This document shows positions 35,421 through 45,809 of a stretch of 64,000 nt of DNA, in pieces. The notes under the pieces were generated by a model. The model was not told the origin of the DNA and ran no database searches. It was given only the letters and a program-made list of their open reading frames with translations. The number at the start of each line of letters is the position of its first letter. The stretch's first letter is position 1. Made by a program: the position numbers and the translations under genes. This DNA is from Variovorax paradoxus NBRC 15149 (GTDB lineage Bacteria; Pseudomonadota; Gammaproteobacteria; Burkholderiales; Burkholderiaceae_C): positions 2,480,001 to 2,544,000 of the forward strand of contig NZ_BCUT01000001.1 of the NCBI RefSeq assembly GCF_001591365.1. Reading direction: 5' to 3'.

Positions 35421-37094
35421 ATGCGCACACTGCTCATGGCGGCCGGGGCGGCTGCACTGCTGCTGCGGCCGCCTGCCGCACAGGCCCAGCCGGCCGACCT
35501 GATCGTCACCAACGCGAAGATCGCCACGCTCGACGCGGCCGCCACCACCGCGCAGGCCCTGGCCGTGCGCGACGGCCGCATCGTGGCGGTCGGCAATGCC
35601 GCGCAGGTGCGCGCGCTCTCGGGCCCGATCACGCGCACGGTGGATGCGGGCGGGCGCACCGTGGTCCCGGGGCTCATCGACTCGCACATGCATGCGGTGC
35701 GCGCGGCGCTGAGCTATTCGACCGAGGTCAACTGGATCGGCGCCGGCAGCATCGGCGAAGCCATGGAGCGCATCCGCGCCGCGGCCGCGCGTGCGCGGCC
35801 CGGCGGCTGGCTGATCGTGGCGGGTGGCTGGACCGAGCAGCAGTTCGTCGAGCGCCGCCGCCCCACCGCGGCCGAGCTGCAGGAGGCGGCACCGAACCAT
35901 CCGGTGTACGTGCAGCTGTTCTACGAAGCGGTGGTGATGACGCCCAAGGCGCTCGAGGCGCTGGGCGTTCCGGCGGGCACGCTGCCGGCCGGCATGAAGC
36001 CCGCGGCGGACGGTGCGCCGGGCTGGATGACGGGCGACATCGTCGGCATCTCGGCCCTCTTCGACAAGCTGCCCAAGCCGACCTACGACGACAACCTGGC
36101 CGGCACGCGCGCCTTTTTCCGCGAGCTGAACCGCCTGGGCGTCACCGGCCTGGTGGACCCGGGCGGCTTCAGCATTGCGCCGTCGCAGTACGCGGCGCTG
36201 TTCGAGCTGTGGCGCGAGAAGGCGCTGACGCTGCGCGTGGCCTACAGCGTGTTCGCGCAGAAGCCCGGCGCCGAGCTGCAGGAGTTCCGAGAGCTCACGC
36301 AGATGCTGCCGATGGGCTTTGGCGACGACATGCTCAAGTTCAACGGCCTCGGCGAGCGCGTGACGCTCGCGATGTACAACAACAATTTTCCCGACGCAGC
36401 CGCGAAGGAGAAGTTCTACGAGCTCATCAAGTGGGCGGCGATGCGCAGGCTCGCGGTCACCATCCACTGGCAGGAGAACGGCTCGGTCGACCACCTGCTC
36501 GGTCTCTACGAGAAGCTCAACGCCGAAGTGCCGATCAAGGAGCTGCGCTGGTCGATCGCGCACCTGGACGACGCCTCGCCCGAGACGCTCGCGCGCATGA
36601 AGGCGCTGGGCATCGGCTGGACCATGCAGGACGCGATGTACTTCCAGGGCGACCGCGCGCTCGCCACGCGCGGCGAGGCGGCGCGCCGCATGCCGCCCAT
36701 CGGCAGCGCACTGCGCACCGGCGTGAACGTGGGCGCCGGCACCGATGCGCACCGCGTGGCTTCGTACAACCCTTTTGTCGCGCTGCAATGGATGCTCGAC
36801 GGCAGGACCGTGAGCGGCAAGGCGATGCGCGGTGCCGACGAGACGCCCACGCGCGAACAGGCGCTGCGGCTCTACACGGTGGGCAGCGCGTGGTTCAGCT
36901 TCGACGAGGCAAGGCGCGGCACGCTCGAAGTGGGCAAGCTCGCGGACTTCGCGATCCTCGACCAGGACTTTTTCTCGGTGCCGCTGGAGCGCATCGGCAA
37001 GACCGTGTCGCTGATGACGGTGGTGGGCGGGCGCGTGGTCTATGCCGCGCGGCCCTTCGATGGGGCAGGCACCTCGGTGGCTGCGGCACCCTAG
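35421..37094 (+). CDS. Exported amidohydrolase (YtcJ/Amidohydro_3 family)
   Basis: A 557-residue protein with signal peptide ending near PPAAQAQ. The metal-site histidines are in DSHMHA, a further His in WSIAHLDD, and Asp in AGTDAHRV. This is the YtcJ-like amidohydrolase group, predicted to hydrolyse an amide or a related bond in the periplasm. It starts 2 nt after the Bug gene, the last gene of the cluster. It may produce the aromatic or ring compound that the cluster degrades. Confidence 0.87.
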   Translation: MRTLLMAAGAAALLLRPPAAQAQPADLIVTNAKIATLDAAATTAQALAVRDGRIVAVGNAAQVRALSGPITRTVDAGGRTVVPGLIDSHMHAVRAALSYSTEVNWIGAGSIGEAMERIRAAAARARPGGWLIVAGGWTEQQFVERRRPTAAELQEAAPNHPVYVQLFYEAVVMTPKALEALGVPAGTLPAGMKPAADGAPGWMTGDIVGISALFDKLPKPTYDDNLAGTRAFFRELNRLGVTGLVDPGGFSIAPSQYAALFELWREKALTLRVAYSVFAQKPGAELQEFRELTQMLPMGFGDDMLKFNGLGERVTLAMYNNNFPDAAAKEKFYELIKWAAMRRLAVTIHWQENGSVDHLLGLYEKLNAEVPIKELRWSIAHLDDASPETLARMKALGIGWTMQDAMYFQGDRALATRGEAARRMPPIGSALRTGVNVGAGTDAHRVASYNPFVALQWMLDGRTVSGKAMRGADETPTREQALRLYTVGSAWFSFDEARRGTLEVGKLADFAILDQDFFSVPLERIGKTVSLMTVVGGRVVYAARPFDGAGTSVAAAP

Positions 37095-37669
37095 GGCTGC
37101 GCGAGCGCCTGCCGCACGCGTTCGCGCAGCACCGGCAGCACCTCGCTCTCGAACCACGGATGGTGCTTGAACCAGCCGGTGTTGCGCGGCGACGGATGCG
37201 GCAGCGGAATGAAGCGCGGCGCAAATTCCGCAAAGGCCGCGACGGTCTCGGTGACGCCGGCCTTGCGCGCCGCGCCCAAAAAATGGCGCTGCGCGTACTG
37301 GCCGATCAGCAGCGTGAGCTCGACCCGGCTCATCTGCGCGAGCAGGCGCGCATGCCAGAGCTCGGCACACTCGCGGCGCGGCGGCAGGTCGCCGCTGCTG
37401 CCGCGGCCGGGGTAGCAGTAGCCCATCGGCATGATCGCGATGCGCGCAGCGTCGTAGAAAACCTCGCGCTCGATGCCGAGCCAGCGGCGCAGCTGCTCGC
37501 CGCTCTTGTCGTCCCATGGCAGGCCGGTGGCGTGCACCGTCAGGCTCGGCGCCTGGCCGACGATCAAGAGGCGCGCGCTGGCGCTGGCCTGCACCACGGG
37601 CCGCGGGCCCAGCGGCAGCTGCGCGGCGCAGGCGGTGCAGCCGCGGATTTCCGCGAGCAGCGCATCCAT
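37091..37669 (-). CDS. Uracil-DNA glycosylase family protein
   Basis: A 192-residue protein of the family 4/5-like UDG superfamily: IVGQAPSLTVHATGLPWDD and LPHPSPRN correspond to the water-activating and DNA-intercalating motifs. CTACAAQL near the start may be part of an iron-sulfur site, although the four-cysteine set is not complete by eye. The ATG at 37669 is chosen as it begins right before the conserved domain. Related proteins include ones with unknown DNA targets. It overlaps the 3' end of the amidohydrolase gene by 4 nt, tail to tail. Confidence 0.8.
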   Translation of the reverse strand: MDALLAEIRGCTACAAQLPLGPRPVVQASASARLLIVGQAPSLTVHATGLPWDDKSGEQLRRWLGIEREVFYDAARIAIMPMGYCYPGRGSSGDLPPRRECAELWHARLLAQMSRVELTLLIGQYAQRHFLGAARKAGVTETVAAFAEFAPRFIPLPHPSPRNTGWFKHHPWFESEVLPVLRERVRQALAQP

Positions 37670-37685
37670 GGCGCCGGCCCGCGCG

Positions 37686-38516
37686 CTATTCGGAGAACCG
37701 GCCGAAGAAGCCATCGAGATCGGCCCCGGAGGCCGCGCCTTCGAAGCCATCGAAACGTCCCTTCTCGGCCAGCGCCCGGGCGGCGCGGTCGAAGCCGCCC
37801 CAGGCCGCGCGGGCGAGCGCGCCGCCCACGCTGACGCGCCGCACGCCGAGCGCGGCAATGTCCTGCATGCCGAGCTCGCTGGCCCAGCCGATCAGCAGGT
37901 TGACCGGCTTGGGCGCCACCGCGGCCACCACCGCCGCGATCTGCTCGCGCGTGCGGATGCCCGGCGCGTAGAGGCAGTCGGCGCCGGCCTCGGCGTAGGC
38001 CTTGAGGCGGGCGATGGCGTCGTCCAGGTCGGGGCGGCCGACAAAGAAGTTCTCGGCGCGGCCCACCAGCAGCGTGTCGCCGCCGGCCGCGTCGATGGCG
38101 CGGCGCGCCGCGCGCAGCCGTTCGACCGCCACGCCGATCTCGAACAGTGGATTGGCCGCATCGCCGGTCGAATCCTCGATCGACAGGCCTGCCACGCCGG
38201 TCTCGACCGCGAGGCGCACGCTTTCGGCCACGCCCTCTACATCGGCCGCGAAGCCGTTCTCGAAGTCCGCATTCACGGGCAGGTCGGTGGCACCGACGAT
38301 GTCGCGCAGGTGGGCCAGCATGGTGTCGCGCGACTGCCCTCCGTCGGCCAGGCCCTGCGACCAGGCATGGCCCGAGCTCGTGGTGGCCAGCGCCTTGAAA
38401 CCCAGGCCCTGCAGGTAGCGCGCGCTGCCCTTGTCCCAGGGGTTCGGAATGGCGAAGCAGCCCTGTTCGTGCAGCGCGCGGAACTCGGCGCGTTTCTGGG
38501 CGACGGTGCGGGTCAT
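37686..38516 (-). CDS. Isocitrate lyase/PEP mutase-family protein
   Basis: A 276-residue TIM-barrel protein. FAIPNPWDKGSARYLQGLGF, LPVNADFENGF and AGLSIEDSTG are conserved elements of the PEP mutase/isocitrate lyase superfamily, including the metal-binding Asp/Glu residues. The catalytic KKCGH loop of isocitrate lyase is absent. Possible roles are oxaloacetate decarboxylase, methylisocitrate lyase-like or C-C cleaving activity. The UDG-family gene follows 16 nt later. Confidence 0.85.
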   Translation of the reverse strand: MTRTVAQKRAEFRALHEQGCFAIPNPWDKGSARYLQGLGFKALATTSSGHAWSQGLADGGQSRDTMLAHLRDIVGATDLPVNADFENGFAADVEGVAESVRLAVETGVAGLSIEDSTGDAANPLFEIGVAVERLRAARRAIDAAGGDTLLVGRAENFFVGRPDLDDAIARLKAYAEAGADCLYAPGIRTREQIAAVVAAVAPKPVNLLIGWASELGMQDIAALGVRRVSVGGALARAAWGGFDRAARALAEKGRFDGFEGAASGADLDGFFGRFSE

Positions 38517-38614
38517 GGAAGCCTCATCTTTCTTTGTTGCGTGCGAAGGATGGGGTTTTAACGCAACGGCTCGGACATTGCGCGGGCACAGCTTTCGGTG
38601 TTCTGATCGGCCCC

Positions 38615-39073
38615 ATGTCCTACGCCTTCCTGCTCTTCATCCATCTTCTCGCCGCCGCCTTCTGGGTCGGCGGCATGGCCACCCTGCACTTCGCGGTGCG
38701 CCCCGCCGCGGTCGCCACGCTGGAGCCGCCGCTGCGGCTGCGCACCATGGCGGCGGTGCTGCGGCGCTTCTTCGTGGGCGTGGACGCGGCCGTCACGCTG
38801 CTGTTCGTGACCGGCGTGGCGATGATCCTGCTCGCGGGCGGCTTCCGCGCGGTGCACTGGCGCATCGAGGCGATGATGGGCATCGCCATCGGGATGGCCG
38901 GCATCTACGTGTACATCCGCGCCTCGGTGTTCAAGGCGCTGCGGCGCGCGGTGGAGGAAAGCGCGTGGCCGGTGGCGGCCGGGCGGCTCGACATGGTCCG
39001 CAAGTTGGTGAGCCTGAACCTCGCGCTCGGCGTGGCGGTGTTTGGCGTGGCGATCCTGGGACGCGCCAGCTAA
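38615..39073 (+). CDS. CopD-like integral membrane protein
   Basis: A 152-residue protein with four hydrophobic helices: FLLFIHLLAAAFWVGGMATL, AVTLLFVTGVAMILLAGG, GIAIGMAGIYVYI and LNLALGVAVFGVAILG. HLLAAAFWVGGM is the CopD-type copper-resistance/membrane pattern. Likely an inner-membrane protein of unknown cargo. It overlaps the end of the VOC gene by 4 nt. Confidence 0.75.
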   Translation: MSYAFLLFIHLLAAAFWVGGMATLHFAVRPAAVATLEPPLRLRTMAAVLRRFFVGVDAAVTLLFVTGVAMILLAGGFRAVHWRIEAMMGIAIGMAGIYVYIRASVFKALRRAVEESAWPVAAGRLDMVRKLVSLNLALGVAVFGVAILGRAS

Positions 39074-39507
39074 CTGTTGCCTGCCGGCCCTTTGAGCTCG
39101 ACGCTGTTGCCGTCAGGGTCGGTGATGTAGATCGAAGGCCCATTGCCCTCGGCGCCGAAGTTGTTCTGCACCTCGCCGTGCACCGGCACGCCGTGCCGCG
39201 CCATCAATGCGCGGATCGCCGCTTCGTCGAAGGGCTCGATGCGCAGGCAGAGATGGTCGACGTTGCGGCCTTCCTTGCCGGCCAGCGCGCCGCCCTGCTT
39301 GCCAAGCGGGCCATCGGGCGTGACGAGGTCGATGAGGTTGGTGCCGGCGCGCAGATGCACGAGCCCCAGGTTGTCGCGGCGCCTCTCGACCGCGCAGCCG
39401 AGCACGTCGCGGTAGAAGGCAATGGCGCGCTCCGCGTCCTTCACGCGCAGCACGACATGATCGATGCGCAGCACCGAGAACGGCGGGCTGTGTATCGGGT
39501 CCGTCAT
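39070..39507 (-). CDS. VOC-family (glyoxalase/dioxygenase-like) protein
   Basis: A 145-residue single VOC domain: LRIDHVVLRVKDAERAIAFY (first His ligand), NVDHLCLRIEP and GPSIYITDPDGNSVELKG (Glu ligand). The family forms metal-dependent lyases, isomerases or dioxygenases. It lies 15 nt downstream of gcdG on the same strand and may be part of that transcript. Substrate unknown. Confidence 0.85.
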   Translation of the reverse strand: MTDPIHSPPFSVLRIDHVVLRVKDAERAIAFYRDVLGCAVERRRDNLGLVHLRAGTNLIDLVTPDGPLGKQGGALAGKEGRNVDHLCLRIEPFDEAAIRALMARHGVPVHGEVQNNFGAEGNGPSIYITDPDGNSVELKGPAGNS

Positions 39508-39522
39508 GGTTTGCTCTCCTTG

Positions 39523-40764
39523 CTACACCACGCCGGCCGCGCGCAGCGCGTCGAAGCGCGCGCCATCGATGCCGAACTCGGCCAGCACCTCGCGCGTGTG
39601 CTGCCCGAGCGCGGGCGGCGCATGGCGCAGCACGGGCGGCGTGGCCGTGAGGCGCAGCGGGCTCGCCACGCCGGTGATGCTGGCGATGCCGTCGCCCGCA
39701 TCGCGCGGCAGCGTGACCGCGAGGCCGCGCGACTTGACCTGCGCGTCGTCGAAAGCCTGCGCAATGTCGTTGATCGGGCCGCAGGGCACGGCCTTGTCTT
39801 CGAGCAGCGCGACCCAGTCGGCGGTGCTGCGGGTGCGCGTGAGCTCTTCCATCATCGGGATGAGCACGCCGCGGTGCTTCACGCGCAGCGTGTTGGTCGC
39901 AAAGCGCGCATCGGCGGCCCACTCGGCATGGCCAGCCGCTTCGCAGAAGCGCGCGAACTGGCCGTTGTTGCCGATGGCCAGCAGCATCGAGCCGTCCTGC
40001 GTCGGAAAGTCTTGATACGGCGCGAGGCTCGGGTGCGTGTTGCCCTGGCGCTGCGGTGCCTTGCCGGTGTTGAGGAAGGCGCTCGCCTGGTTGGCGAGGA
40101 TGGCCATGCCCACGTCGAGCAGCGCCATGTCGATGTGCTGGCCTTCGCCCGTGCGGCCGCGCACCTGCAGCGCCGCGAGGATGGCGGTGCTTGCATAGAC
40201 GCCGGTGAACAGGTCGGTGAGCGCCACGCCCACGCGCAGCGGGCCGCCGCCGGGCTCGCCGTCGGGACGGCCGGTGATGCTCATCATGCCGGTCATGGCC
40301 TGGATCATCAGGTCGTAGCCCGCGCGCTCGGCGTAGGGGCCGTCGTGGCCGAAGCCGGTCACGCTGCAGTAGATGAGGCGCGGGTTGGCCGCGCGCAGGC
40401 TCTCGTGGTCGAGGCCGTACTGCTTCAGGCCGCCGGTCTTGAAGTTCTCCACCACGATGTCGGCCTGCGCCGCCATCTGCTTCAGGAGCGCCTGGCCGTC
40501 GGGCGTGGCCATGTCGACCGTGACCGAGCGCTTGTTGCGGTTGCAGGCCGTGAAGTAGCTGGCCTGGTCGGTGTCGTTGCCGTCCGCGTCCTTGATGAAC
40601 GGAGGGCCCCAGGTGCGCGTGTCGTCGCCGACGCCGGGGCGTTCGATCTTGACGACGTCGGCGCCCAGGTCCGCGAGGATCTGCGTGCACCAGGGGCCCG
40701 CGAGCACGCGGGACAGATCGAGGACCTTGATGCCGTCCAGGGCTGCGGGCTTGGTGGCCGTCAT
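39523..40764 (-). CDS. CaiB/BaiF CoA-transferase, probable succinyl-CoA:glutarate CoA-transferase
   Basis: A 413-residue family III CoA-transferase: GIKVLDLSRVLAGPWCTQIL, DLGADVVKIERPGVGD and ERAGYDLMIQAMTG with the catalytic Asp. It follows the glutaryl-CoA dehydrogenase gene on the same strand by 11 nt, so the likely reaction is succinyl-CoA plus glutarate to glutaryl-CoA, as in gcdG-type genes. The specificity cannot be proven from sequence. Confidence 0.85.
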   Translation of the reverse strand: MTATKPAALDGIKVLDLSRVLAGPWCTQILADLGADVVKIERPGVGDDTRTWGPPFIKDADGNDTDQASYFTACNRNKRSVTVDMATPDGQALLKQMAAQADIVVENFKTGGLKQYGLDHESLRAANPRLIYCSVTGFGHDGPYAERAGYDLMIQAMTGMMSITGRPDGEPGGGPLRVGVALTDLFTGVYASTAILAALQVRGRTGEGQHIDMALLDVGMAILANQASAFLNTGKAPQRQGNTHPSLAPYQDFPTQDGSMLLAIGNNGQFARFCEAAGHAEWAADARFATNTLRVKHRGVLIPMMEELTRTRSTADWVALLEDKAVPCGPINDIAQAFDDAQVKSRGLAVTLPRDAGDGIASITGVASPLRLTATPPVLRHAPPALGQHTREVLAEFGIDGARFDALRAAGVV

Positions 40765-40775
40765 GCGCTCTTCGT

Positions 40776-41975
<1,200 letters not shown>

Positions 41976-42151
41976 GTGCTTGTCTCCGGAAGAGGGAAAA
42001 AGGGGGGAATGGGCCGATCCTAGCCATGCGGGGGGTTGGGCGCAAACGATGAATCCTCACCCAGATATGCGTCTTGTGCACATCTGACACCCATAGGAGG
42101 AGACGTTTCCATTGGTGACGGCACTCCTCCAGTCATACACTTGCGGCATAC

Positions 42152-43060
42152 ATGCGCCGCAAGATCCCGCCCCTGCAGACCCTCGTGTGCTTCGACGCCG
42201 CCGCGCGCCACGAGAGCTACACCCGCGCCGCGCAGGAACTCGCGCTCACGCAGAGCGCGGTGTCGCGCCAGATCGGCACGCTCGAGGCCTTCCTGGGCGT
42301 GGCGCTGTTCCGCCGCACGCGCCACGGCGTGGCGCTCACCGCGAGCGGCGCGGCCTATGCGCGCCAGATCACCAAGCGGCTCGAGGCGATGGAGCGCGAC
42401 ACGCTCGACGCCATGGCGCACCAGGGCGAAGGCGGCTCGCTCTCATTGGCGGCGGTGCCCACCTTTGCCACGCGCTGGCTGATGCCGCGGCTCAAGGGCT
42501 TTGCGGCGCTGCAGCCCGACGTGGTGGTGCACATCGAGACGCGCACCCGGCCTTTCCTGTTTGCCGACGCGGAGTTCGACGCCGCGCTGTATGCCGGCAC
42601 GCCCGCGCAGGTCGAGAACTGGGCCGGCACGCGCGCGCTCATGCTGATGCACGAGGACGTGGTGCCGGTGTGCAGCCCCTCGCTGTTGCTGCGCGGCAAG
42701 GCGGTCGCGCCCGCGGCCATCGCGCAGATGCCGCTCCTGCAGCAGAGCACGCGGCCCGACGGCTGGCGCCAGTGGTTCGACGCGCAGCAGGTCGATGCAC
42801 CCAATGCACGCGGCGGGCCGCGCTACGAGCTCTTTTCCATCTTGGCCGCGGCCGCCTCGCACGGCCTGGGCGTGGCGCTGATGCCCACCATGCTGGTGGC
42901 CGACGAACTCGCGCGCGGCGAACTCGTGGTGGCCTGCGCGCGGCCGCTGTCGGGCGAGCGCAACTACTACCTCGTGACGCCCGAGCGCGCCGACCAGCGG
43001 CCGCTGCTGAAGTTCTTCAGCGACTGGCTGCTGGCCGAGGCGCAGCGCAGCGCCGTCTAG
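42152..43060 (+). CDS. LysR-family regulator (GcvA-like), probable regulator of gcdH
   Basis: A 302-residue regulator with N-terminal helix-turn-helix IPPLQTLVCFDAAARHESYT and QSAVSRQIGTLEAFLGVALF, of the GcvA-like group. Divergent from gcdH with a 176-nt intergenic region, where such regulators normally bind. The inducer is likely glutarate or glutaryl-CoA by analogy with GcdR, which is inferred from position. The intergenic region shows no obvious palindrome. Confidence 0.88.
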   Translation: MRRKIPPLQTLVCFDAAARHESYTRAAQELALTQSAVSRQIGTLEAFLGVALFRRTRHGVALTASGAAYARQITKRLEAMERDTLDAMAHQGEGGSLSLAAVPTFATRWLMPRLKGFAALQPDVVVHIETRTRPFLFADAEFDAALYAGTPAQVENWAGTRALMLMHEDVVPVCSPSLLLRGKAVAPAAIAQMPLLQQSTRPDGWRQWFDAQQVDAPNARGGPRYELFSILAAAASHGLGVALMPTMLVADELARGELVVACARPLSGERNYYLVTPERADQRPLLKFFSDWLLAEAQRSAV

Positions 43061-43122
43061 CCAAGACAGTGCCGATATGATGGTCCGCACCATCGCGCGC
43101 ACCGCCTTGCGCCCCTCATACC

Positions 43123-43527
43123 ATGCTGAACAACCTCGCTCCCTTTCTCGTGCACTGGGCCATCACCGCGCTGTCGCTGTGGGTGGCCAGCCTGATCTTT
43201 CGCGGCATCAAGTTCGAGAGCACTTCCGCGCTCGTGATCTCGGCCCTGCTGCTGGGCCTGGCCAATGCCGTCGTCAAGCCGCTCCTGATCGTGCTCACGC
43301 TGCCGCTGACGCTGTTGACGCTCGGCCTGTTCCTGCTGGTGATCAACGCGCTGATGATCATGCTGGTGGCCGCGCTGGTGCGCGGGTTCAAGCTCTCGGG
43401 CTTCTGGACCGCGTTCTTCGCGAGCATCTTCATCTCGCTGCTGAGCATTGCGATCGATTCGCTGGTGAGCAGCGGCGACCCCGCCACCACCATCCAGATG
43501 CCGACGGGCAGCGGCAAGTGGCTGTAG
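43123..43527 (+). CDS. Holin-like (phage_holin_4_2/YvlD) membrane protein
   Basis: A 134-residue integral membrane protein with four hydrophobic helices (LVHWAITALSLWVASLIF, ALVISALLLGLANAVV, PLTLLTLGLFLLVINALMIM, FWTAFFASIFISLLSIAI). The ANAVVKPLL and INALMIM pattern matches the YvlD/phage holin family 4 group, which is mostly chromosomal and not phage related. Function unknown, possibly envelope stress. No phage genes are nearby. Confidence 0.85.
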   Translation: MLNNLAPFLVHWAITALSLWVASLIFRGIKFESTSALVISALLLGLANAVVKPLLIVLTLPLTLLTLGLFLLVINALMIMLVAALVRGFKLSGFWTAFFASIFISLLSIAIDSLVSSGDPATTIQMPTGSGKWL

Positions 43528-43600
43528 CCGCGGCGGGATGCCGCCGATGGCCGGCATCCGCGTAATCACTGCCCCCGGGGCACTCGATTGGCGAGGATGA

Positions 43601-43630
43601 TGTCGACAATATTCAATACTTTTGTCGACA
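43601..43630. promoter_or_regulatory. Two TGTCGACA palindromes, candidate IclR operators
   Basis: TGTCGACA at 43601-43608 and 43623-43630, centres 22 bp apart (about two helical turns), in the upstream region of the IclR gene. Perfect 8-bp palindromes at this spacing suggest binding of a tetrameric regulator on one face of the DNA. Confidence 0.5.
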
Positions 43631-43711
43631 AAAATAGCCGGACGCACCGGCGCTGAGCGGCTGAGGCCGTGCCGGCGGCGGGGGTGGCGTGCAACTTGCA
43701 AGGATCTGGAC

Positions 43712-44551
43712 ATGACGGACAGCAGCTCCCCCCGCTCCTCCTCCTCTTCCAAGGCCGCCGGCAAGGTCATGCGCATCGACCGCGACGGCGACGGCACCGT
43801 GCAATCGCTCACGCGCGCCATGCAGCTGCTCGAACTGCTGGCCGACGACGACGAGGGCTACCGCCTGGTCGACATCGCGGCGCGCAGCGGCCTCTCATCG
43901 TCCACCGCGCACCGCCTGCTCACCACGCTGGAGCAGCGCCAGTTCGTCCAGTTCGACCGCGAAACCAGCCTCTGGTATGTGGGCGTGCGCTGCTTCTCGG
44001 TGGGCGCGGCCTTCGGGCGCCGGCGCCGCATTGCGCACCTGGCGCTGCCGGTGATGCGGCGGCTGCGCGACAGCTCGGGCGAAAGCATCAACCTGGGCAT
44101 TGCCGACCTGGGCGACATCGTGTTCGTCACACAGGTGGAAAGCCGCGAGCTGATGCGCGCCATCGGCAAGCCGGGTTTCCGCGCACCGCTGCACGGCACC
44201 GCCATGGGGCAGGCGATCCTGGCCGCCATGGCCGAGGACGACGTGCTGCAGTACCTGCGCACCTACGGCCTGCCCAAGCTCACGCCCAACACCATCGCAC
44301 GCGCATCGCGGCTGCACGAAACGCTGGGCGAGGTGCGCCGCGCGGGCTATGCGGTGGACGACGAGCAGAACGCCGTGGGCCTGCGCTGCATTGCCGCCGC
44401 CATCCGCGACGAGCACGGCCAGCCCTTCGGCGCGATCTCGCTGGTGGGGCCGACGCAGCGCATCAAGGCGGCCGACTTCGCGCAGCTGGGCGCCACGGTG
44501 CGCGGCGCCGCCGACGAGATCACCGCGGCCTACGGCGGGCGCCTGAAGTAG
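43712..44551 (+). CDS. IclR-family transcriptional regulator
   Basis: A 279-residue regulator: serine-rich N-terminal tail of about 20 residues, winged helix VQSLTRAMQLLELLADDDEG with SSTAHRLLTTLEQR, then the IclR effector domain (GIADLGDIVFVTQVES, GFRAPLHGTAMGQAILA, GYAVDDEQNAVGLRCIAA). ATG 43712 begins after two TGTCGACA palindromes. It is followed in the same direction by the TRAP transporter operon, which it probably controls. Inducer unknown. Confidence 0.9.
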   Translation: MTDSSSPRSSSSSKAAGKVMRIDRDGDGTVQSLTRAMQLLELLADDDEGYRLVDIAARSGLSSSTAHRLLTTLEQRQFVQFDRETSLWYVGVRCFSVGAAFGRRRRIAHLALPVMRRLRDSSGESINLGIADLGDIVFVTQVESRELMRAIGKPGFRAPLHGTAMGQAILAAMAEDDVLQYLRTYGLPKLTPNTIARASRLHETLGEVRRAGYAVDDEQNAVGLRCIAAAIRDEHGQPFGAISLVGPTQRIKAADFAQLGATVRGAADEITAAYGGRLK

Positions 44552-44726
44552 CCGCCGGCCGCGCGTCTTCCACCGGCGCGCAGCGCCAAGTGCTTGATCC
44601 GCAAAGATTTTTTCTGCCGTTCCCGGTGCGCGGAAAACTCTGCGCGGGCGCCATGCGGCGCGCTTCAATGGCCTCCTGCATTGCCGCCTTGCCGATCCGC
44701 CCACCTTTGCCCTTCCAGGAGAAATC

Positions 44727-45809
44727 ATGCCGCTGCGCCCTCTTGCCAAGCCCTCTTTTCCAAGGCCGTTCGCCGCGGCCTGCCTGCTCGCGCTGGCCAC
44801 CGTGCTCGCCCTTCCCGCCGCCCAGGCGCAGGAGCGGATCAAGCTCAAGGCTATCGGCCAGCCGCTGGCCACCGGGCTCATCCAGAAGAACAAGGAACAG
44901 CCCTTCTTCGAGAACTTCGCGGCCCGCACGGGCCTGCCGATCGACGTCGACTACAAGCCCATCGACACGCTCGGCATCAAGGACACCGAGCAGCTGCGCG
45001 TGATGAAGGCGGGCCTGTTCGACATCGTCTCGCTGCGCGTGTCGCAGAACTCGCGCGACGAACCGACGATCCTGGGCCTCGACCTGGTCGGCGCCGCGCC
45101 CGACTTTGCCACCGGCCGCAAGGTGGCCAAGGCCTACTTCGACACGGTCGATGCGCGGCTGCAGCAGCAGTTCAACGTGAAGCTGCTCGGCGTATGGCCC
45201 TTCGGCCCGCAGATCCTGTTCTGCAAGAAGCCGATTGCCTCGCTGGCCGACATCAAGGGCATGAAGGTGCGCGTGTACGACCAGAACCTGGCCAAGTTCA
45301 TCGAGCTGGTGGGCGCAACGCCGGTGCCGGTGTCGTTCGCCGACACGCACCAGTCGCTGTCGCTCGGCGTGGTCGACTGCGCCATCACCGGGCCGAGCTC
45401 GGCCAACTCGGCCGGCTGGCCCGAGGTCACCACGCACCAGCTGGCCATCGGCTTCCAGATGGCGCTCAACGGCTACGGCATGACGATGAAGTCATGGAAC
45501 GCGCTCAAGCCCGACCAGCAGGCCAAGCTCAAGGCCGCCTTCGACGGCCTGACCGACGAGGTGTGGAAGTACTCCGAGGAGCTGTTCCGCGATGCGCTCA
45601 ACTGCAACGCCGGCAGGGACCCGTGCACCACCGGCAAGAAGTTCAAGCTGGTCGACGTGCCGGTCACGCCGGCCGACCTCGAGCTGGTGCGCGGCGCGGT
45701 CGGCAAGGTATCGCTGCCGGTGTGGGCCGAGGTCTGCGACAAGTCGAACCCGGGCTGCTCCAAGGGCTGGCAGGCCACGGTGGCGCCGGTGCTGGGGCTC
45801 AACAAGTGA
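44727..45809 (+). CDS. TRAP transporter periplasmic binding protein (DctP-like)
   Basis: A 360-residue exported solute-binding protein: signal peptide to AAQAQE, then IKLKAIGQPLATGLIQ, typical of the TRAP DctP/TAXI group, with the substrate-carboxylate arginine region KVRVYDQNLAKFIELVGATP. Four or more cysteines in the C-terminal part (CNAGRDPC, CDKSNPGC) suggest disulfides. AGGAGA precedes the ATG. It probably binds an organic acid. The membrane subunits follow immediately. Confidence 0.92.
   Translation: MPLRPLAKPSFPRPFAAACLLALATVLALPAAQAQERIKLKAIGQPLATGLIQKNKEQPFFENFAARTGLPIDVDYKPIDTLGIKDTEQLRVMKAGLFDIVSLRVSQNSRDEPTILGLDLVGAAPDFATGRKVAKAYFDTVDARLQQQFNVKLLGVWPFGPQILFCKKPIASLADIKGMKVRVYDQNLAKFIELVGATPVPVSFADTHQSLSLGVVDCAITGPSSANSAGWPEVTTHQLAIGFQMALNGYGMTMKSWNALKPDQQAKLKAAFDGLTDEVWKYSEELFRDALNCNAGRDPCTTGKKFKLVDVPVTPADLELVRGAVGKVSLPVWAEVCDKSNPGCSKGWQATVAPVLGLNK

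Noticed and set aside
43123..43527. Phage remnant suggested by the holin-like protein
   Set aside because: YvlD/phage_holin_4_2 proteins are common chromosomal membrane proteins and no other phage gene is nearby.
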